From Antennarius striatus (Eukaryota > Chordata > Actinopteri > Lophiiformes > Antennariidae), in assembly GCF_040054535.1 (NCBI RefSeq), contig NC_090782.1, positions 18,962,501 through 19,026,500 on the forward strand: a stretch of DNA of 64,000 nucleotides, read 5' to 3'. This document shows positions 42,301 to 56,600 of this stretch, piece after piece. Numbering within the stretch: the stretch's first letter is position 1; every line of letters begins with the position of its first letter. The translations under genes and the position numbers were made by a program. The notes under the pieces are model-generated. The model was given only the letters and a program-made list of their open reading frames with translations, was not told the origin of the DNA and searched no databases.

Positions 42301-42575
42301 TTTGGATCTGGAGTCAAGGACATTTGAGATGCTTCAAGTTTATGAAGCGCTCCAGTGAAAGTGAGGGGAAAAGGCCATCAGCAGAATACATGCACATCCA
42401 CAACAGAACTTCAGAGACAAAGCCCATGAGGCCTGACCCTGGTAGTCCTTCCATTGCCAATAATAATCACACGGCTGTTGACTTCAAAAGGAACGGTCAA
42501 CCACACTTTACACCAATGGCTAGGATTTCAAGTCTGGATGGCCTGGGATATATAAATGATGAGTCAGAGATTTGA
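36335..42575 (+). CDS. class 4 semaphorin (possibly semaphorin 4E)
   Basis: Transmembrane guidance/immune ligand for plexins. Thirteen coding exons: 36335-36443, 36697-36839, 37469-37531, 37843-37941, 38910-39009, 39316-39426, 39600-39751, 39915-40087, 40390-40546, 40634-40856, 41239-41354, 41537-41759, 41839-42575 (2406 nt, 801 aa). A signal peptide (1-22) is followed by the Sema domain (to about 500; [28 protein letters not shown]), PSI (about 500-550; [19 protein letters not shown]) and one Ig domain (about 560-645; [15 protein letters not shown]). The TM helix is about 694-716. The roughly 85-residue tail ends INDESEI, unlike the 4D tail I know. Sema, PSI, one Ig and TM define class 4. 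This excludes SEMA6B of the same human region, which has no Ig. The subtype is not proven, so no symbol is given. Confidence 0.9.
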
Positions 42576-43475
42576 CTCTGCTGAGGTAGACTTTAGTGCA
42601 CTAATTATTTTCCCACTGATGCACTACTGTAGAAAAGGTTCCACATTGTTCTTTGGTGTTTTTCTTTGCCATTTTCTGACACTATCAATTCTTGACACTG
42701 ACTGGGCAGCTGATGTTCACTGACGAGACATTTAAACAATTTTCTGAAGTCATTTTTGTACATCTATATTTTATATAATGAAAAATTGTGAATATTCTGG
42801 TGTAATATATTGTGCACAGCCAAGATATTTTTTCAACTATTTATTGTCATAATGAAGACTTTGTTTCAGCAATTACAATACTTGTGATCCTAATCTCGTA
42901 TGGTCAACTGCAAGGTTTTGATCTAAAATTTCAGAACACATTTCATTGTTTTTGTTACCACCGTTTCTTTCAGGCAACAGTCTGTCACCTCACTGTCACC
43001 AAGTGATCTGTTGAAGACGGGCACTGCCTGTAATGACGATTAGACAAAAATAGATTCACACCAGTAAATGCATCATTGACATGTAGATGTGATACTGTCC
43101 TGTCAAAGAAGTTTTTGCATCAGACGTGGTGCACACTAGAAATGTTTTTTTCAAGCAAAAATACATTCTTTTTCCATATTTTTGAGATATCACTAGCAAT
43201 TACCATTTCTTACAAAAATCTAGTGTTGCTGTAAGTTGCACTGCCACGCTTGTCTTGATGCCTTCCAGCAGCTACTCCTGTTGATTGTACATCGCTTACC
43301 TCTGACCAGTTGCTTTTGTCTGAGGACGAAATTATAGAAGATTCCCCTGAAGCTGCCTTCATCTCAAACAAGCAGGTTTCTGTAGGTATGAAAGGGCTGA
43401 AGAGGGACTCTGCTCAATTATACATGAGTGCTTTGGAAGAAATTTATGAACTGAATTCAATTTACATAATGGTTT

Positions 43476-43481
43476 AATAAA
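43476..43481 (+). other. probable poly(A) signal of the semaphorin
   Basis: AATAAA about 900 bases after the stop codon; the 3' UTR would be 42576 to about 43500. No gene is seen in 43500-44180, where this gene and scamp4 converge. Confidence 0.45.
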
Positions 43482-44189
43482 ATGACAATAACGCTCAAAT
43501 GTAGTTTGTCTTTTGCTTCTTGCCGGAGGTATAGTTGCACTGAGGAATAAGGGAAACCATTTGCCAACTATTCCATCAATTCCAGGAGCCAGTGGCTGTG
43601 TGCCGAGTTGTTTCAAGTTTTAGAAAGTACTTTCCCAGCTGCCCTCTCTCGTACCCATCGGCTCTCCTTTTCCTCGATAGATGTTCAGAAGTTTCGATTC
43701 TTATTTTAAATTCTAAGCATCTTGGTATGTTTTTCTGTGGGGCTCACAGGGTTTTCATCCCTCCCTTTCAAACATTTCTGAATAAGTCAGTTCAACAACA
43801 GTATCTCTGCCAGAGTGAAAGATTTTACTCTGAAGTACTTGGATAAGAAACATGGGTGGTGGTCAGCGGGCCAGAGCTGGGGCTGAAGACAAGCAGTGTC
43901 ATGTGAGTTTTTCAGATGATCAGTTTGTTACAGAACGTTTTTATGGATGTCTCTCAACTGATATGACGCTTTACATTTAGCTAAGAGACTGACATGTTGG
44001 GAAAAGGAATATTTATTGAAATGTTGCAATATTTCAAGGTTTCTTTAATATATCCATTTTATTCTCACTTATCAAATAAGAGAAAAATCAATGAAGTTTG
44101 GCAGCTGGCCATGAAGGAAAACAAAAATATTCAAACCACCGGGTGGGCATGTTATCACTTCAAGTTTTAAAGAAGTAACCAATCTGTCA

Positions 44190-44195
44190 TTTAAT
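44190..44195 (-). other. candidate poly(A) signal of scamp4
   Basis: ATTAAA on the minus strand, 1.1 kb beyond the scamp4 stop; an AATAAA lies further on near 44058. The stretch 44196-45328 holds no other gene and is best read as the scamp4 3' UTR. Confidence 0.3.
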
Positions 44196-45328
44196 AAGAT
44201 GTTTTATCATGTTGCAATGACGTTATATTATTGCATAACTGGAATAACCGATTGCATTTATACATAACACTTACATGCAAGATTTCACTTTGCTGTTGAC
44301 TCATTTGAAGAGACTTTTTCAATCGTTCAGTTAGACTGTGGTTGTAACAGTTCATTTGAAATAAGATACTTTTGTTCAGTCTCTTTCCTGTGATGGGCTG
44401 CATGCAAAACCACAGAAATCACTAACACAAAAATTCATACTGTCTTGGAAAGTGACTGGAATATTGACAGCAGCTGATAAGGGGTGCAGACCACTAAAAA
44501 GCAAACAGTGCAACTTTGAAACTGCAGAACAATACTGGTACATAACATCTACATTGGGTGTGACTTTTTCAGAACCGAAATAAAGGCAGGAGCCAAGTGT
44601 TTTGGCAAATAGCTCTCCAGGAGAAGAGGATCATGCATTAACATCTGTTTGAAATGTTTCCATGTGTAGCTGCACTGAAGCTCAAGTCCAGTTGTTTAGA
44701 GCAGTGATTGGTAAGTGTTAAGACATTTTTACAAATACAAAACCTGCTTGCATTATTAAGGCGGATTTCAAGAATTCACAGCCAATGCAAACATGATAAG
44801 CATTAAAAAAAAAAAAAACTTTTGCCAGAACATGTGCAATACATATATAAAAAACCTAACAAACTGCAGTTTGCAGCTTTTATCCTGCTGTAACAAAAAA
44901 AAAACATTTTAAGCATGCTACATTTTTGAGCATGCAGAATCTGGTAACATATACAACACCATTCTAAAAGGTCCATAAGGCACACATAACATACTGCTGT
45001 CATAAATGGTTTGTCGCTCCTTTTGTGTCTCATATTACATAAATGCAACACTGTACATATTCCTTTGCAAATTTCTTTTGAGCATTACAGTGTAGTTCTT
45101 TCTCATTCTTTAGAGAAAACTATATGTAAACAATGGATGAAACGGAATGCTATGTTTTAAAGATAACCTGCCACTACAAGGGTAGGGTTTAAAATCCTGC
45201 CCTGTCTTTCAAGAACAAAATCAGATGTTTGTCAGGTAAAATAGAGATGATGTAATGTTTTGAACTGTTTTCTGTGCACCACAGAGACAGCCAGCTATCT
45301 GTCTCCACCTAGTGGCAATTCTCAGCCA

Positions 45329-48300
45329 TCACCACTGACTGTTGTCAGGATAGCTTGGCACTGAAGCAGGATACTGTGGCAAGGTTGGGCCTTGGACCGA
45401 CTGGGTTGCAGCATTAAACCCTGCTTCCCTCACTGGTGCATTCTTCCAAACACCGGTGCTCCACTCCTCCTGGGCACGTTGCATACTTCCTCCACCACCC
45501 CGGTACAGTCTGTGCACCTACCACAAGAAAAGCATGAAAGGAGCTCAGAATGTGATTTTTAAGCAGCATCGTGTGTGTTTTCAGTGTTATGTGATCACTC
45601 ACCTTGATTAGAACCAGTGCCATTAAAACTGTGTCCACAGTGAAGAGCAGAGTTGTGATAAGCATCACTATAGCAGAGCCCACATTCTGACTGAAAAACA
45701 GCACTGTCGCAATCCAGCCGCTTCAAGGCGTCGGCCAGCGTGAGGTGGAGAAGGATGGGTTAGTGGATCATAGAGTACGCAAGTCAGCAAAGTGTATTTA
45801 ATACAATAAAAAAGCTGTTAAGCTGCCAACAACATTAATAACAAATGCAATGACAGGCGGTGTATTTATAAAAAGTATAAAACTGACTTTACACAACAGC
45901 GGGTTATGTGTGAACAATGTTATTGCTGCAGACGGTCGGTTACATGTACTGAAAATAGATCTCACACATTTTTTGAAAAATTGTTCATACACAGTAAGAA
46001 AGACTGTCTATTTAAAAAAAGAGAATTACCCTATAAAAAGATGACTGCAGCATTCTTATTACAAAACTTAATTCTTACGATGTACACAAGAGTGTACAGG
46101 AGAAAGCTGCTTGACAAAAAAGGACATAACAACAACCCAAACCAACTAAGTCAACAAGGCAGTCAGAGAATGCAACATCCCACAACACCCCTGAATTCAA
46201 AATTTTACCCTGACCTACTTTCATAGGTCAGGGTAAATTGAAGCATAGGCACTAGTTTTGATCTATGGTCTTATTCACGCTGACCTTCTCCCTCGTCTTT
46301 CTATCTCATCCGGTTCCTTAGTGTACAAAAGTTGAAATTTGACTTTTGACCTAGTTACACCCTGGATACCCTCACAGAAGGTGTTCAATTTATCATCACG
46401 GAGAGGAAACACATAAAGATAACATCAAAAAGCTAAGATTCGTGGTTTGGTTAAAAGATGGTTTGGTGGAAACTTATTGAACACTTTTTGAGTCAAAACA
46501 TGACAAACTGATGGATAATGGAGATGATTTGTTCTTATATTTCGCTCTAAATTCTTTTATGGCAGTGTTAAAAAATTTCAAATTTACACTTCAAAAACAA
46601 ATTTTAAGATTAACTGTGTGACAGACGTTGTGTAGATGGTTTGCTAACAATCCTCAGAAGTAAAAACTTTAGCGCACAGAGCTAAGCCAGGGACAAAAAT
46701 ACATTAACGGTCTCGCAACATGCTTAAACTCTGCCTGAGACCTCAATGTTGCATAGATGAACATGAATGATATCATCAGAATCTGCATAAACATTTTTCA
46801 GCTAACCATCTGAACAAATTACCTCTACTTTAGAGAGTCACTGGATGCAGATCCATGCTTCACATTTAGTAGGGCTAGTATTTTCCATGATTTCACCTAC
46901 TGCATCCCATCCACTAATTGATCATTTTTAAGACCCCCACTGATTTGCAGATGTAAAATCTGCATCAATGAGCCTATAAGACACATGGGGATCCCTCTCC
47001 TACAATCAAATATCAGTGAACTTCCTGCAAAACTGTAGAAGCAGAGCATCCACAAGTAAAGGACTTCATACGTCTCCCTCAGTCAGACAGTGGCCACTGT
47101 TCAATGATATCAGATGCAGGGACATAAATTTTTTCAAGGAAATGGGAGATGACACACTGATCGGTGGGTTTAACAAACATTAATAACTGGATGACTAAAT
47201 ACATCCCCAAACATCTTGGGCCACCCTGATTCTGCACCGTTTAATCAGACATGCTCTAAATGCACTTACAACATAGACTTAAAACAATGCACTTCTGATC
47301 GTTTAATGTTACCAAGAGCCCGTACCACGCTCACAAACTCTCAGTTATCGGGAAATAGAAATAAAATGGTGAAAAGCTGTACAGTATATGATAATGTTAA
47401 AATTTTCATTTTGTGAGATTGCATAATAATTTTTTTAACATGATCATTTCACACAGCAGAAAACATTCAGCCTTCAAAGTGAGTAACTTATAACTCACCA
47501 TGCACCCCAGCCAGAGATACCTATCATCTGGATGAAGGACAAGACACACTGGAGGAAGAAGACGAAGAAGAAAGCCATGTAGTTGAAGGAACTATCAGCC
47601 CTGTAAACATCAAGACAAAAAGAGTACAGAAAGGATGAGAAAACAAATGCACCAAAGGTTGCTCTAGTTTTGCTGCAGTATTTTTTCCTCCCACTACTCC
47701 ACACATTGGGGGTGTTTTTAACATTGTTTAATAATCATATTCTGTGAATGTAAAAAAAATACATTTTTTAACCAGTCGGGTTACATGGCTTAAACTCTTT
47801 ACTGTCACATCACATATTTTCAGGTATTTCCCAGCATTATTTTGATATCAACTCTTGGTGATGTGACTAAATAAAATGATGGACCCACTTGGCTTTGAGC
47901 AACGGAAGGATGGATGAAAACCTTTGTGAGATGTGAGTTTAGTTTTTGCTAAGACCAACACCTAAATTGGTCGCATGTAAAATCCACCACCTAAAAAAAA
48001 TCCTATACAATTTAATTGTATTTCATTTTTAAGTGTGTGACACTTCCCGACCGTCGAACAAACCCTCCTCTGGAATCCTTCCCTCAGAGTCTGTTGCAGT
48101 TCATATGTGTTACTTCTGAGTCACAACCTGTCTGTTTAAATGAACTTTACTGACATATCATCAGTGTATTCCTTCATTTGTTTACTCTTACAAACATGGA
48201 AAGAACTGTCTGATTCTTACAAGCTCTCTACAAGCACCGCATAGTTTATCATGTCCTTAATGACTGTCTCATGACACCGGTTATTTTGCAGTTCTCAGAC

Positions 48301-49087
48301 TTAGATAAAGACATTGATCAGACTCACTTTTTTTATTTATATAAGGCAGGTTCTGTTGACATTTTTAAATCACATCTTAAAAGCCCTTTCAGATTTACCT
48401 CATTTAAAATTCTTTTATTTCACTTGAACTGATTTTTATTGATGAAATGTTACCTCTTTCATTTTAACATTCAAGAATATTAAAGTCTTACAGGGTTGTA
48501 GTGTGTTTTTAAATGAGAGTTCTGCAATTAGTCTTACCTGAAGGCTTTATAGAGGGGTCTAAACCAGCAGGTGTAACTGCACGGGCTGAAGAGGAGAAGC
48601 CAGAGTAGAGAGAAGCCAAAGTTGGTGGCGCTTCCACCCCCAGCCCACCAAGCAATACACGAGATCACATTCATGAACAACGTGCCTGAATACACTATAG
48701 AGAAGTGAAGACAGCAAAAAGGAAACAAGAGGAAAGGCAGTGAATGTTATTTAAACTGAGCAATAGAAGAAATATCATATTCTATGTCTGAAAAGTGCAT
48801 AGTTAGAAGAAAAACAAGAAAAAAACAAGGAAAAAAAACTCACTCATCCATAGTGTGTAAACTCTGCGCACCAGCTGCTGGTGGGGTGCAGGAATCTCCT
48901 CTTCAATGTTCTGGTAGAAGCATGGCTTTATTCTCAAGAATTTAGGCAGTGGAGGAAAGTTATTACTGCGATCTGAAACAGGAAGGAAATTATCATAAGA
49001 CCATAGAATATTATACATTTGAGTACTTTCAAACCTGATTGAACAAATGACTAGACAGACAGATAGTTAATGTGACAAACCTGTCAT
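45329..49087 (-). CDS. scamp4: secretory carrier-associated membrane protein 4
   Basis: Four-pass membrane protein of post-Golgi recycling vesicles. Six coding exons on the minus strand: 49081-49087, 48844-48972, 48538-48694, 47499-47600, 45603-45720, 45329-45517 (702 nt, 233 aa; human 229). It starts [14 protein letters not shown] with no NPF repeats, which is the short SCAMP4/5 type. The SCAMP core is complete: [53 protein letters not shown] and the cytosolic [18 protein letters not shown]. The end [17 protein letters not shown] matches SCAMP4 (human ...YPTVPSYPGSGQW). SCAMP5 has a different, longer end. Exon 1 contributes only 7 nt. The 1.8 kb intron before exon 5 (45721-47498) shows nothing else. 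It is divergent from chaf1a. Confidence 0.94.
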
Positions 49088-50641
49088 TTTGAAATTCCAA
49101 TTCTGTCCTGGATAAGAGGAATACACACAAATGGAATAAAGATTATTGCAACATTGATCAGCATTTACAAACTAATGTTAACTCGTTAACGTTAGTCAGA
49201 ATGCTATGGTAATACTAAAACATTTTTAGTTTAACTGTGCAAATATGGCGCTATATTTGTTTTATGTGAGAGTACGAAGCAGATAGCGGCTAATGAGTGT
49301 ATCCCAGATCAGGAGTGCAACAGAAGCAGCCGAGGGTATGTCTTTTTATCCATAGCTGCCACTTAATTTGACTAACATTAAATGGCGAGCAGATGACCAT
49401 AACTGAAAATCTCATTAGAGCAAACATATCTGGTTTTAAAAACATGTCTTACCGGGTTAATATTTAATCTAACCACGTTTCCGTCGAAAAGTATATGAGT
49501 CCAGGAAACTCGGGATTCGCGTTGTTGATCTAGTGCGGTTGCGCAGGATGAAGGTACGTGTAGTTCTTCTCTGTTTATGTTCTACGAGCTCAGTGGCCTG
49601 ATGAACTACAAGTCCCAGGACTCAAATGACCATTAAACGGGAAACGCGTGACTCCAACGCTAACATCCCTGCGTATGTGTATCCCACCCATGCAATTTCA
49701 AAGGGAGGCATTTACATTACATGCCATTGTAAATTCAAAGAGAAGTGAACTGCTGACGTAAATCGACACTTTACAGCAGTGTGACTGTTACCAACAAAAC
49801 TGTGTGTAGTAATAAATAAGTTATAAAAAAGGATGCAAAGCAATTATTAAGGTGGTCCTTCAATCTGCAAATATTTCTACAATAGCTAAACTGTTATCGA
49901 AATTTAATTTAACTAATTAGTTGTGTCACTTTCTTTGTACATTGTGATTGTATTAATGACTGACAATACAAAAACGGGCGTCGTCTGATTACATTTATTG
50001 ATTTCTATCAATTTACCACTACACAACATGGCAACCGAAACTTCTTGTAGTAAAACTTCCCGACCAATCACAAAGCCCAAAACATCAGAAGAGGACGTAT
50101 CCTATGAAGGCTTACTACAATATTTTGGTTCATAGCACAGGCTGTCCCGGTGGGTGGACACATTTTTACTTTAAATGTAGGATGGGATTTAGACAATGAT
50201 ATTAAAATAATTTATTCTTCGTTTTTATTTGACTATTCATTTTGACTATTCAAACCCTTTTAACGAGTGAAGGGGAATAAAATCGCTCCACTACGCGGAG
50301 CACCGCATAGACGTGCAACGCCGTAACTGAACGCAAACATCTCTACCAATGATCAGAAACTTTGGTCTTGACCAATGAGCGACGGCATTTGACGCACGTA
50401 ACATACTCCCGCCAATTCCGACTGACGAGCGCGAGGCAGGCAGCTGGGAACGAAGTGAGTATGCGGGAGATGCGGAAAGAGAATACGCTATGCTTTATGT
50501 GAAATACTTAAGAAGTGTATAGCATATCATTACTAGCGTGACATTTGTTTCGTTATCGTGGTCATTCCCGGGTACTGACTTGTTCCGTGACGTCAGCTGG
50601 AGAGTATCGCAAGCGAAAGGTGTTTCGGGTTAGTGATTGGG
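49088..50641. other. scamp4/chaf1a divergent intergenic region
   Basis: It holds the two outward-facing promoters. CpG content rises near 49450-49650 (scamp4 side) and again at 50300-50640 (chaf1a side). No coding exon is visible. Confidence 0.5.
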
Positions 50642-53600
50642 ATGTTGGCGGCGGAAACCCAATCGATGGACGGACATTTGGCAGCGTCGACTCCACGCAG
50701 ACGAGGTAATGCACATTTTATGTCTAGAAATGAACAGATGTTTATCAGGTTACAAAAATTTCTATATACAGAGTGTTGTTTCGTACTAACAAATGGACAT
50801 CCACAAAATGACGTGAAGATAAATACTTGCGTTCCCCCAACGAAAAAGTCAATCTAGTTAACCGTATTTATCTCAATTGCATCAGTTGACAATAGGAGAT
50901 TACAGTGCTACCATTATTAAGACATAATTTAACTGGTGTAAATATGTAAATGTGATGTTAAACCTTCGAAAAGTGGGTTTTCTGTTCACTGCTATTCAGC
51001 TACTGCTAATACTATCTACTTGACAGTGATTCAACTTCAGTGGGAAATGACAATCACGTAACAACTAATTTGCTTCAAATTATAACATCAATTCTCTGTT
51101 CATTTAAGAGACTAATATATTACCATTAAATAGTGTTTAGCGTGTAACCATGCTACTAAATTTGGCCCACACGGCCTCTGCGCTTAACTTTTGCTTTGCT
51201 CCGGCCAAAGGTGCTTAGCAAATGTGCTAGTTTTCTGAGTTAGCAGACAGGCTAGCCCTATTAGCAGCTGTACGTTGGATAAAGTTAGCATCTCTAAAGC
51301 TGATTTCATCAGTGAAACTCAGGAGCTTGACCGACATTTTCGCTTTTTCACGTTAACACAATTGGAAAGGCTTGAACAACTTGAATATAACAGTTCTCCA
51401 CAACCAATGTCCCAACTTTATCAGCATTGTGGTCGGGCATACATATTTCGCCTGTCAGCCGGAGTTTCTTGTACAGACGGTCGGCCTGCTGTCCCGACTG
51501 ACACACCGGTTGGCGGGAGAGCCAGCTTAACAACATCGTTACAATGAGCTGTTTAGATGGCCGGTCTTGCTGACGTATTTAACCTTATATACAACACATC
51601 AAACTATATTAACAGCATGTGATTTTACTCTTATTTTGACGTTCATACACGGAAAATCTCACACTACATTAGCCGTACTTGGATGTTGGAGTTTTAAGGC
51701 GAAGCGTGTCCTCCAGGCAGACTACAAGAAAAACACGCTCTGAATGGGCTAATAAAATCTCGACAAATGTTGATTCAAATAACCCTGACACAAATGAGTT
51801 ATATACCGAATCTGTCTTCATTTGCCACTAAATACAAAAGAATAGTTGTGAGTTATACATGTCAGGTAGTTATTGTTTGATCATTAGTACCAGTTTGCTG
51901 CTGCTGTCATCAGGCAATATTTTGACTTGTTTTTGGTGTCAATTGTTCTGACCTGCTTGTGTGCTTATTGTTTTCAGGTATGGATTGTAAGTCAAGTAAC
52001 AATGCCAGCAAGAAACTTATCCAAGGTAAACATACATATGTGCGCTACAGATTTATTACTCTACAAAAAACAAAACGTCATTAGACATGATTTACCAGCC
52101 ACGGTAAAATAGAATTTGTTTGATTTTATAAATGATGATGTATATTTTTTATTTGTTTTGTAGCAAATTGCATAAATTATGGAACTGATTAAGGAATGGA
52201 ACTGATAAGCTAAATTTTCATATCATTTGAATTTAGTCATTGTGGTTTCCTTTCCTCAATAATGGGACACTGATATTTAAAAACCCTTAAATCTGTATCA
52301 ACATTTACATGAAGTTATATAAAATGACAGCATCAGTGCAACATCATTTATTAATGGACACATCAAGCATGTAAATATTCACTCATTTAAAGCCTTTTAG
52401 AATTTTTGAGGTTGCACTATGGTGAACAATGTCAGGGTAATTAATGTGCACAACACAACATGAATATTAAACATTTATTTTGTCTCTGTGTGCATCTGCA
52501 GCTCGTCTACCATTCAAGCGCTTAAACCCTGAACCAAAAGAGAACCAGCCACCTAAACGCCCCTGTGCACATGCCTGCCCTGAAGCTGGAGTCTCAGACA
52601 GGGAAAATGAAAGTGAGTCCTCTGCACTCCCTGTGTGCAATGGCCCACCCTTGGTTAATGGTCGTGGCCCCCTCGATGGCTTTGTAAGCCGTAGGCACCC
52701 TGCATCAAAAAATGAGAACATAATAGATCTGACCACCAGCAACTCTTGCTCTCCTGTAAAATGCTTTGCGTCACCAGTTCCTGCATCTCCCTGCCTCCCA
52801 ACAAAAGTCAAGAACCAAGTCAAAGACAAAATTGCCTCTCCTGGAAAATCCAGTGAAGTTCATCACACTAAAGAAACACACAGGTTAGAGGGCACAGAGT
52901 TTAACAAGGATGGAGTTGAAATGTTGGAGGAAAACGATGGGAATCAGGCAGCGTCTTTTTCAGAGCTTGACCAAACACAGGATTCTGAAAGCGGTCCAGA
53001 GGAGCAAAGTGACTTAAACATTTCCAGTTTAGGGAACAGATCTGTGCTGTCACAGTCATCAGTTGGCTCCTCATCTGAAAGTTCACCGGAGAAGACTGAT
53101 GACCCAACACCAACAGTATGTACACCTCCCATTGCTTTATTATATTTAAAGCCAAACAGTGATTGGGTGAGTTGGTAATATACATGAACCAAATCAGTTG
53201 TTTATTAGTTACAACATGGCAAAAGCGGGAGATGAAAGCATTTTTCCAGATCATGTCTTAGAGCCAATGTAAAAAGAAATCACTTCAATCAAAAGTGCAT
53301 GTTAAAATATAACACTATTAGTAGTATTAATGTTGTCTTGATGTACTGTATACAATGCAAAGAAAACAATATCTGCTGCATGGCACTGCATGAATATTTG
53401 AGCTGTAATTATCGGTCTTCAAGGTATTTTTTTGTTTTCTTCATAGGAACCAAAGAACAGCCCCAAGATACCAGCAGATCAGAAAAAGATCAAGAGACTC
53501 TCATTGAAGGTGATACTTTCAATGGATTCACTGGGAGTAATTTAAAGCTTGTTTCATATTCTGACGTTAGTTTATGGACATGACAGATTGATTGAAATTT

Positions 53601-56600
53601 TTAAATTGCAGAGTTTACAAGAGCAAGAGGAGAGGCTTCGACTGCGACAGGAGAAAGAACGCCAGAAAGAAGAGATTAAAGCAGCAAAGGAGAAAAAGAA
53701 AGAGGAGGCTCGCAAGCTAAAGGAGGAGCGAGAAAAGGAAAAACAGAAAAAAAAGGAAAAAGATGAGCGAGAAAGACGGGAGAAAAAAGAGAAGGATGAG
53801 AAAGAGAAGGCAGAAAGGTTGAAAGCAAAAGAAGAACAGCGGAAATCAAAACTAGAGTGAGTAGCGACTGTACAATTTACTCTAGAGTCAAAAGACTTTT
53901 TTTGTTTTTGGTTTCAGTAGTGTAAGTTGCTTAAAAATATGACACAGCATAGTGTTGTGAGAAAGTTTTGGACCCCTCCTGATTTTTCCCACATTTGTGC
54001 ATATCTCATACTTAACAACTGAGATTCTGGAGTGTCAGTCTTAGAAATAGCTGTTCAGTCTTCTCAGACTGGTGTACATCAGTCCCTTTCCTCATTTTAG
54101 GAATTTCCTTTTGTTATGGAATTGTTTGCTTCATGCTTCTGAGAATGATCCAGAGCTGTCTGAATATCAAATAATTTAATAAGAGATAAACACAGAAAAA
54201 TAAGAAATCCAGAGAGGGCCCAGTGCTCATTCATAGCATTATATTTACATGTAACAATGCTTTACTCTAATCTTTAGAGCAAAACTTGAAGAAAAACGGA
54301 AGAAAGAAGAGGAGAAGCGACTAAAAGAAGAAGAGAAACGATTGAAAGAAGAGAAGGATGTGAGTTATTTTTCATTGGTTAAGTTTTTTAAATTTGTGAA
54401 AGTCTTACTATTGTTTATCTGTTTTCAGCGCCTTAAAGCTGAAAAAGCAGAAATTACACGGTTTCTACAGAAAGCCAAGATTCAACAGGTTCCAAAGGTT
54501 GGTATAAATCACACTTGGATGTTGGTTTAATTTAAGTTGCTGTGGTTCTGATGGGTTTATTTCTCTATGAACGCATGTGTTCAGTGCTCATTGAAAGTCT
54601 GTTGTTACTTTAAAGTTAGCAAATGCGTTGAAATCTTGAATGCCTGATCAACACTGTAAAGGATTATACCATATGTTGAGACATGTATATCACCACAAAG
54701 TATGACAACAACACAGTGCATCTCTTTTTCAGACACTTGCAGCTGCATGTGGAAAGTTTGCTCCGTTTGAGATAAAGGAAAATGTGTTTCTGGCACCACT
54801 GTGTCGAGTTCAGTGTGAGGACTCTGCTCTAGACGAGCTGGACCGGTGTTTGGTGAACCAAACTGATAATCAAAATGGACTGAAAGACTGGATCATGCAA
54901 AAACCTCGTCGGTCAGGACCTACCAAGCCCAGGACTACTGAGTCACCTAGGTGAGAGTTGGTAAAAGTGACGCTTTAATTTGTGTATTGTTGCTTCATGT
55001 TGTCAGGAGGGCAGATTTAGACAAAGTGTTTATTCTACAGAGATTCAACAATTCTCCACAACCAAGCACTTTGTCAAAAGCAGATTTTTGTCATCACCGT
55101 CACTGATTTTAAGCAGATTCTACCTCAAGGTGTGTAGCCATCTGATTTGACTATTAAGGAGACCGATTGAAGAACATGGGCACAGACACGTACAGGCACA
55201 GAAACAGTTCTAACAATTGAATCAATATCCTCATTTTGGTAGTATAACCAGTCATAGTCCAGGGAAATATGTTAGGTGAAACGGCATTCAAATGTAGCTC
55301 CAAGGTTACTCAGGAGCTATATATATTGTTATTGTTTCTGGGATATTTTGGTCAGAGTACAATGCATTTCAGAGTAGCCTTTTATTGTGGACCGCATGAG
55401 GTACACCTGCGCAATAGTCATGCTGTCCAGTTAACATTTAATCAAGAGGTGGGATGAATTATTTCAGCAAAGAAGTGCTCACTAACATAGATATGAGAGA
55501 AATGGTCTTTTGTGTACATTGCGCATCAACGTTCACGACTTCACCTCATCGCAGATTTTTGGTAGGTAGTCATGTGATACCGTATGCGCAATCTATTGGC
55601 TGACGACATCCGGAAGTGTGCTACGTTCCATGAGTCTCGGACTTCCGTGAGACACAAAAGTGCTTTAAACAGTCTCAAGAGTGTGGGAAAAGGTAATACA
55701 GATAGAAGGCGGTTTAATATCAGTATGGGGAGTGTCGTAAATGTTTAAATTACCATAAATAATAAGATAAATAGTTTGTCTCTGTATCATGGAATTCGTT
55801 AATCGCGTGTGGTTCCTGGAACACATTAACCGTAAGGAACGGGGGCGCACTCTACAAATAAAAAGATTGTTGAGTGAATTAATGTTTGTTTGAAATTTTA
55901 GCAGTCAAAACTCTTCCTGAAGAAAAATATTACCCGAGTCAACAGTGTGTTTTTAAATTTCATAAAACTTGGAAGGTAAAGCTCACAGTAAAACTTTGAT
56001 TTCATGAAGTTTTTGAAATGTAGAGTTGATGTTATGGACTCTGCTGGAGGAATGTGATAATTAAATTTTTATGTGAATTGTTTGTTGTTTCCCACTTAAA
56101 TTGTATCCTTCCTCTTGTGGTGCTTTGGATTTGAGTCTGCATCAATGGAAGTACAGGGACGCTGTGGTCTGCCTTGGTTGAAGGCATTTTTGGCTTCCTC
56201 AAGGAGTTCTCTTATGTCACAAATATTCAAAGGAATTGCATGTAAAAATACACTTTGCATAATCAATTTCTGATGCGACATGTACAGTATATGAATCTGA
56301 TTTATTTTCAGAAGCTTGCATGGTAAATTCAAAATAATTGCCTTTTCATCTTTTTTATGTGGAAGCGGAAAATGTTATAGGTAGGCTTCATAATGGAGTG
56401 CAGCTTGAAAATCTTTAAAAGAGCTGAGTAGTGTGCACACATCCCAAAATGGCACAGGTACAAGACAAAAACTAGAGCAAAGTGTAGAAAATAGTTTTGC
56501 ACCATATTAAGCTCTCAGAAATAATACTTGCAGTACTCATCTCTCTTGCAACTAAAGGAGCATTTTGATCTGGTGGCTCATGCTAATCAAGGCAAAAAAG

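Noticed and set aside
36335-42575. SEMA6B as identity, because it lies on human 19p13.3
   Set aside because: The protein has an Ig domain after PSI and a short tail. Class 6 semaphorins have no Ig and a long tail.
45329-49087. SCAMP5 as identity
   Set aside because: The C-terminus with PSYPDNSQW fits SCAMP4. SCAMP5 ends in a different, longer tail.
51275-51547. 90-codon open frame in chaf1a intron 1
   Set aside because: No recognisable domain or splice partner; a chance frame in intronic sequence.
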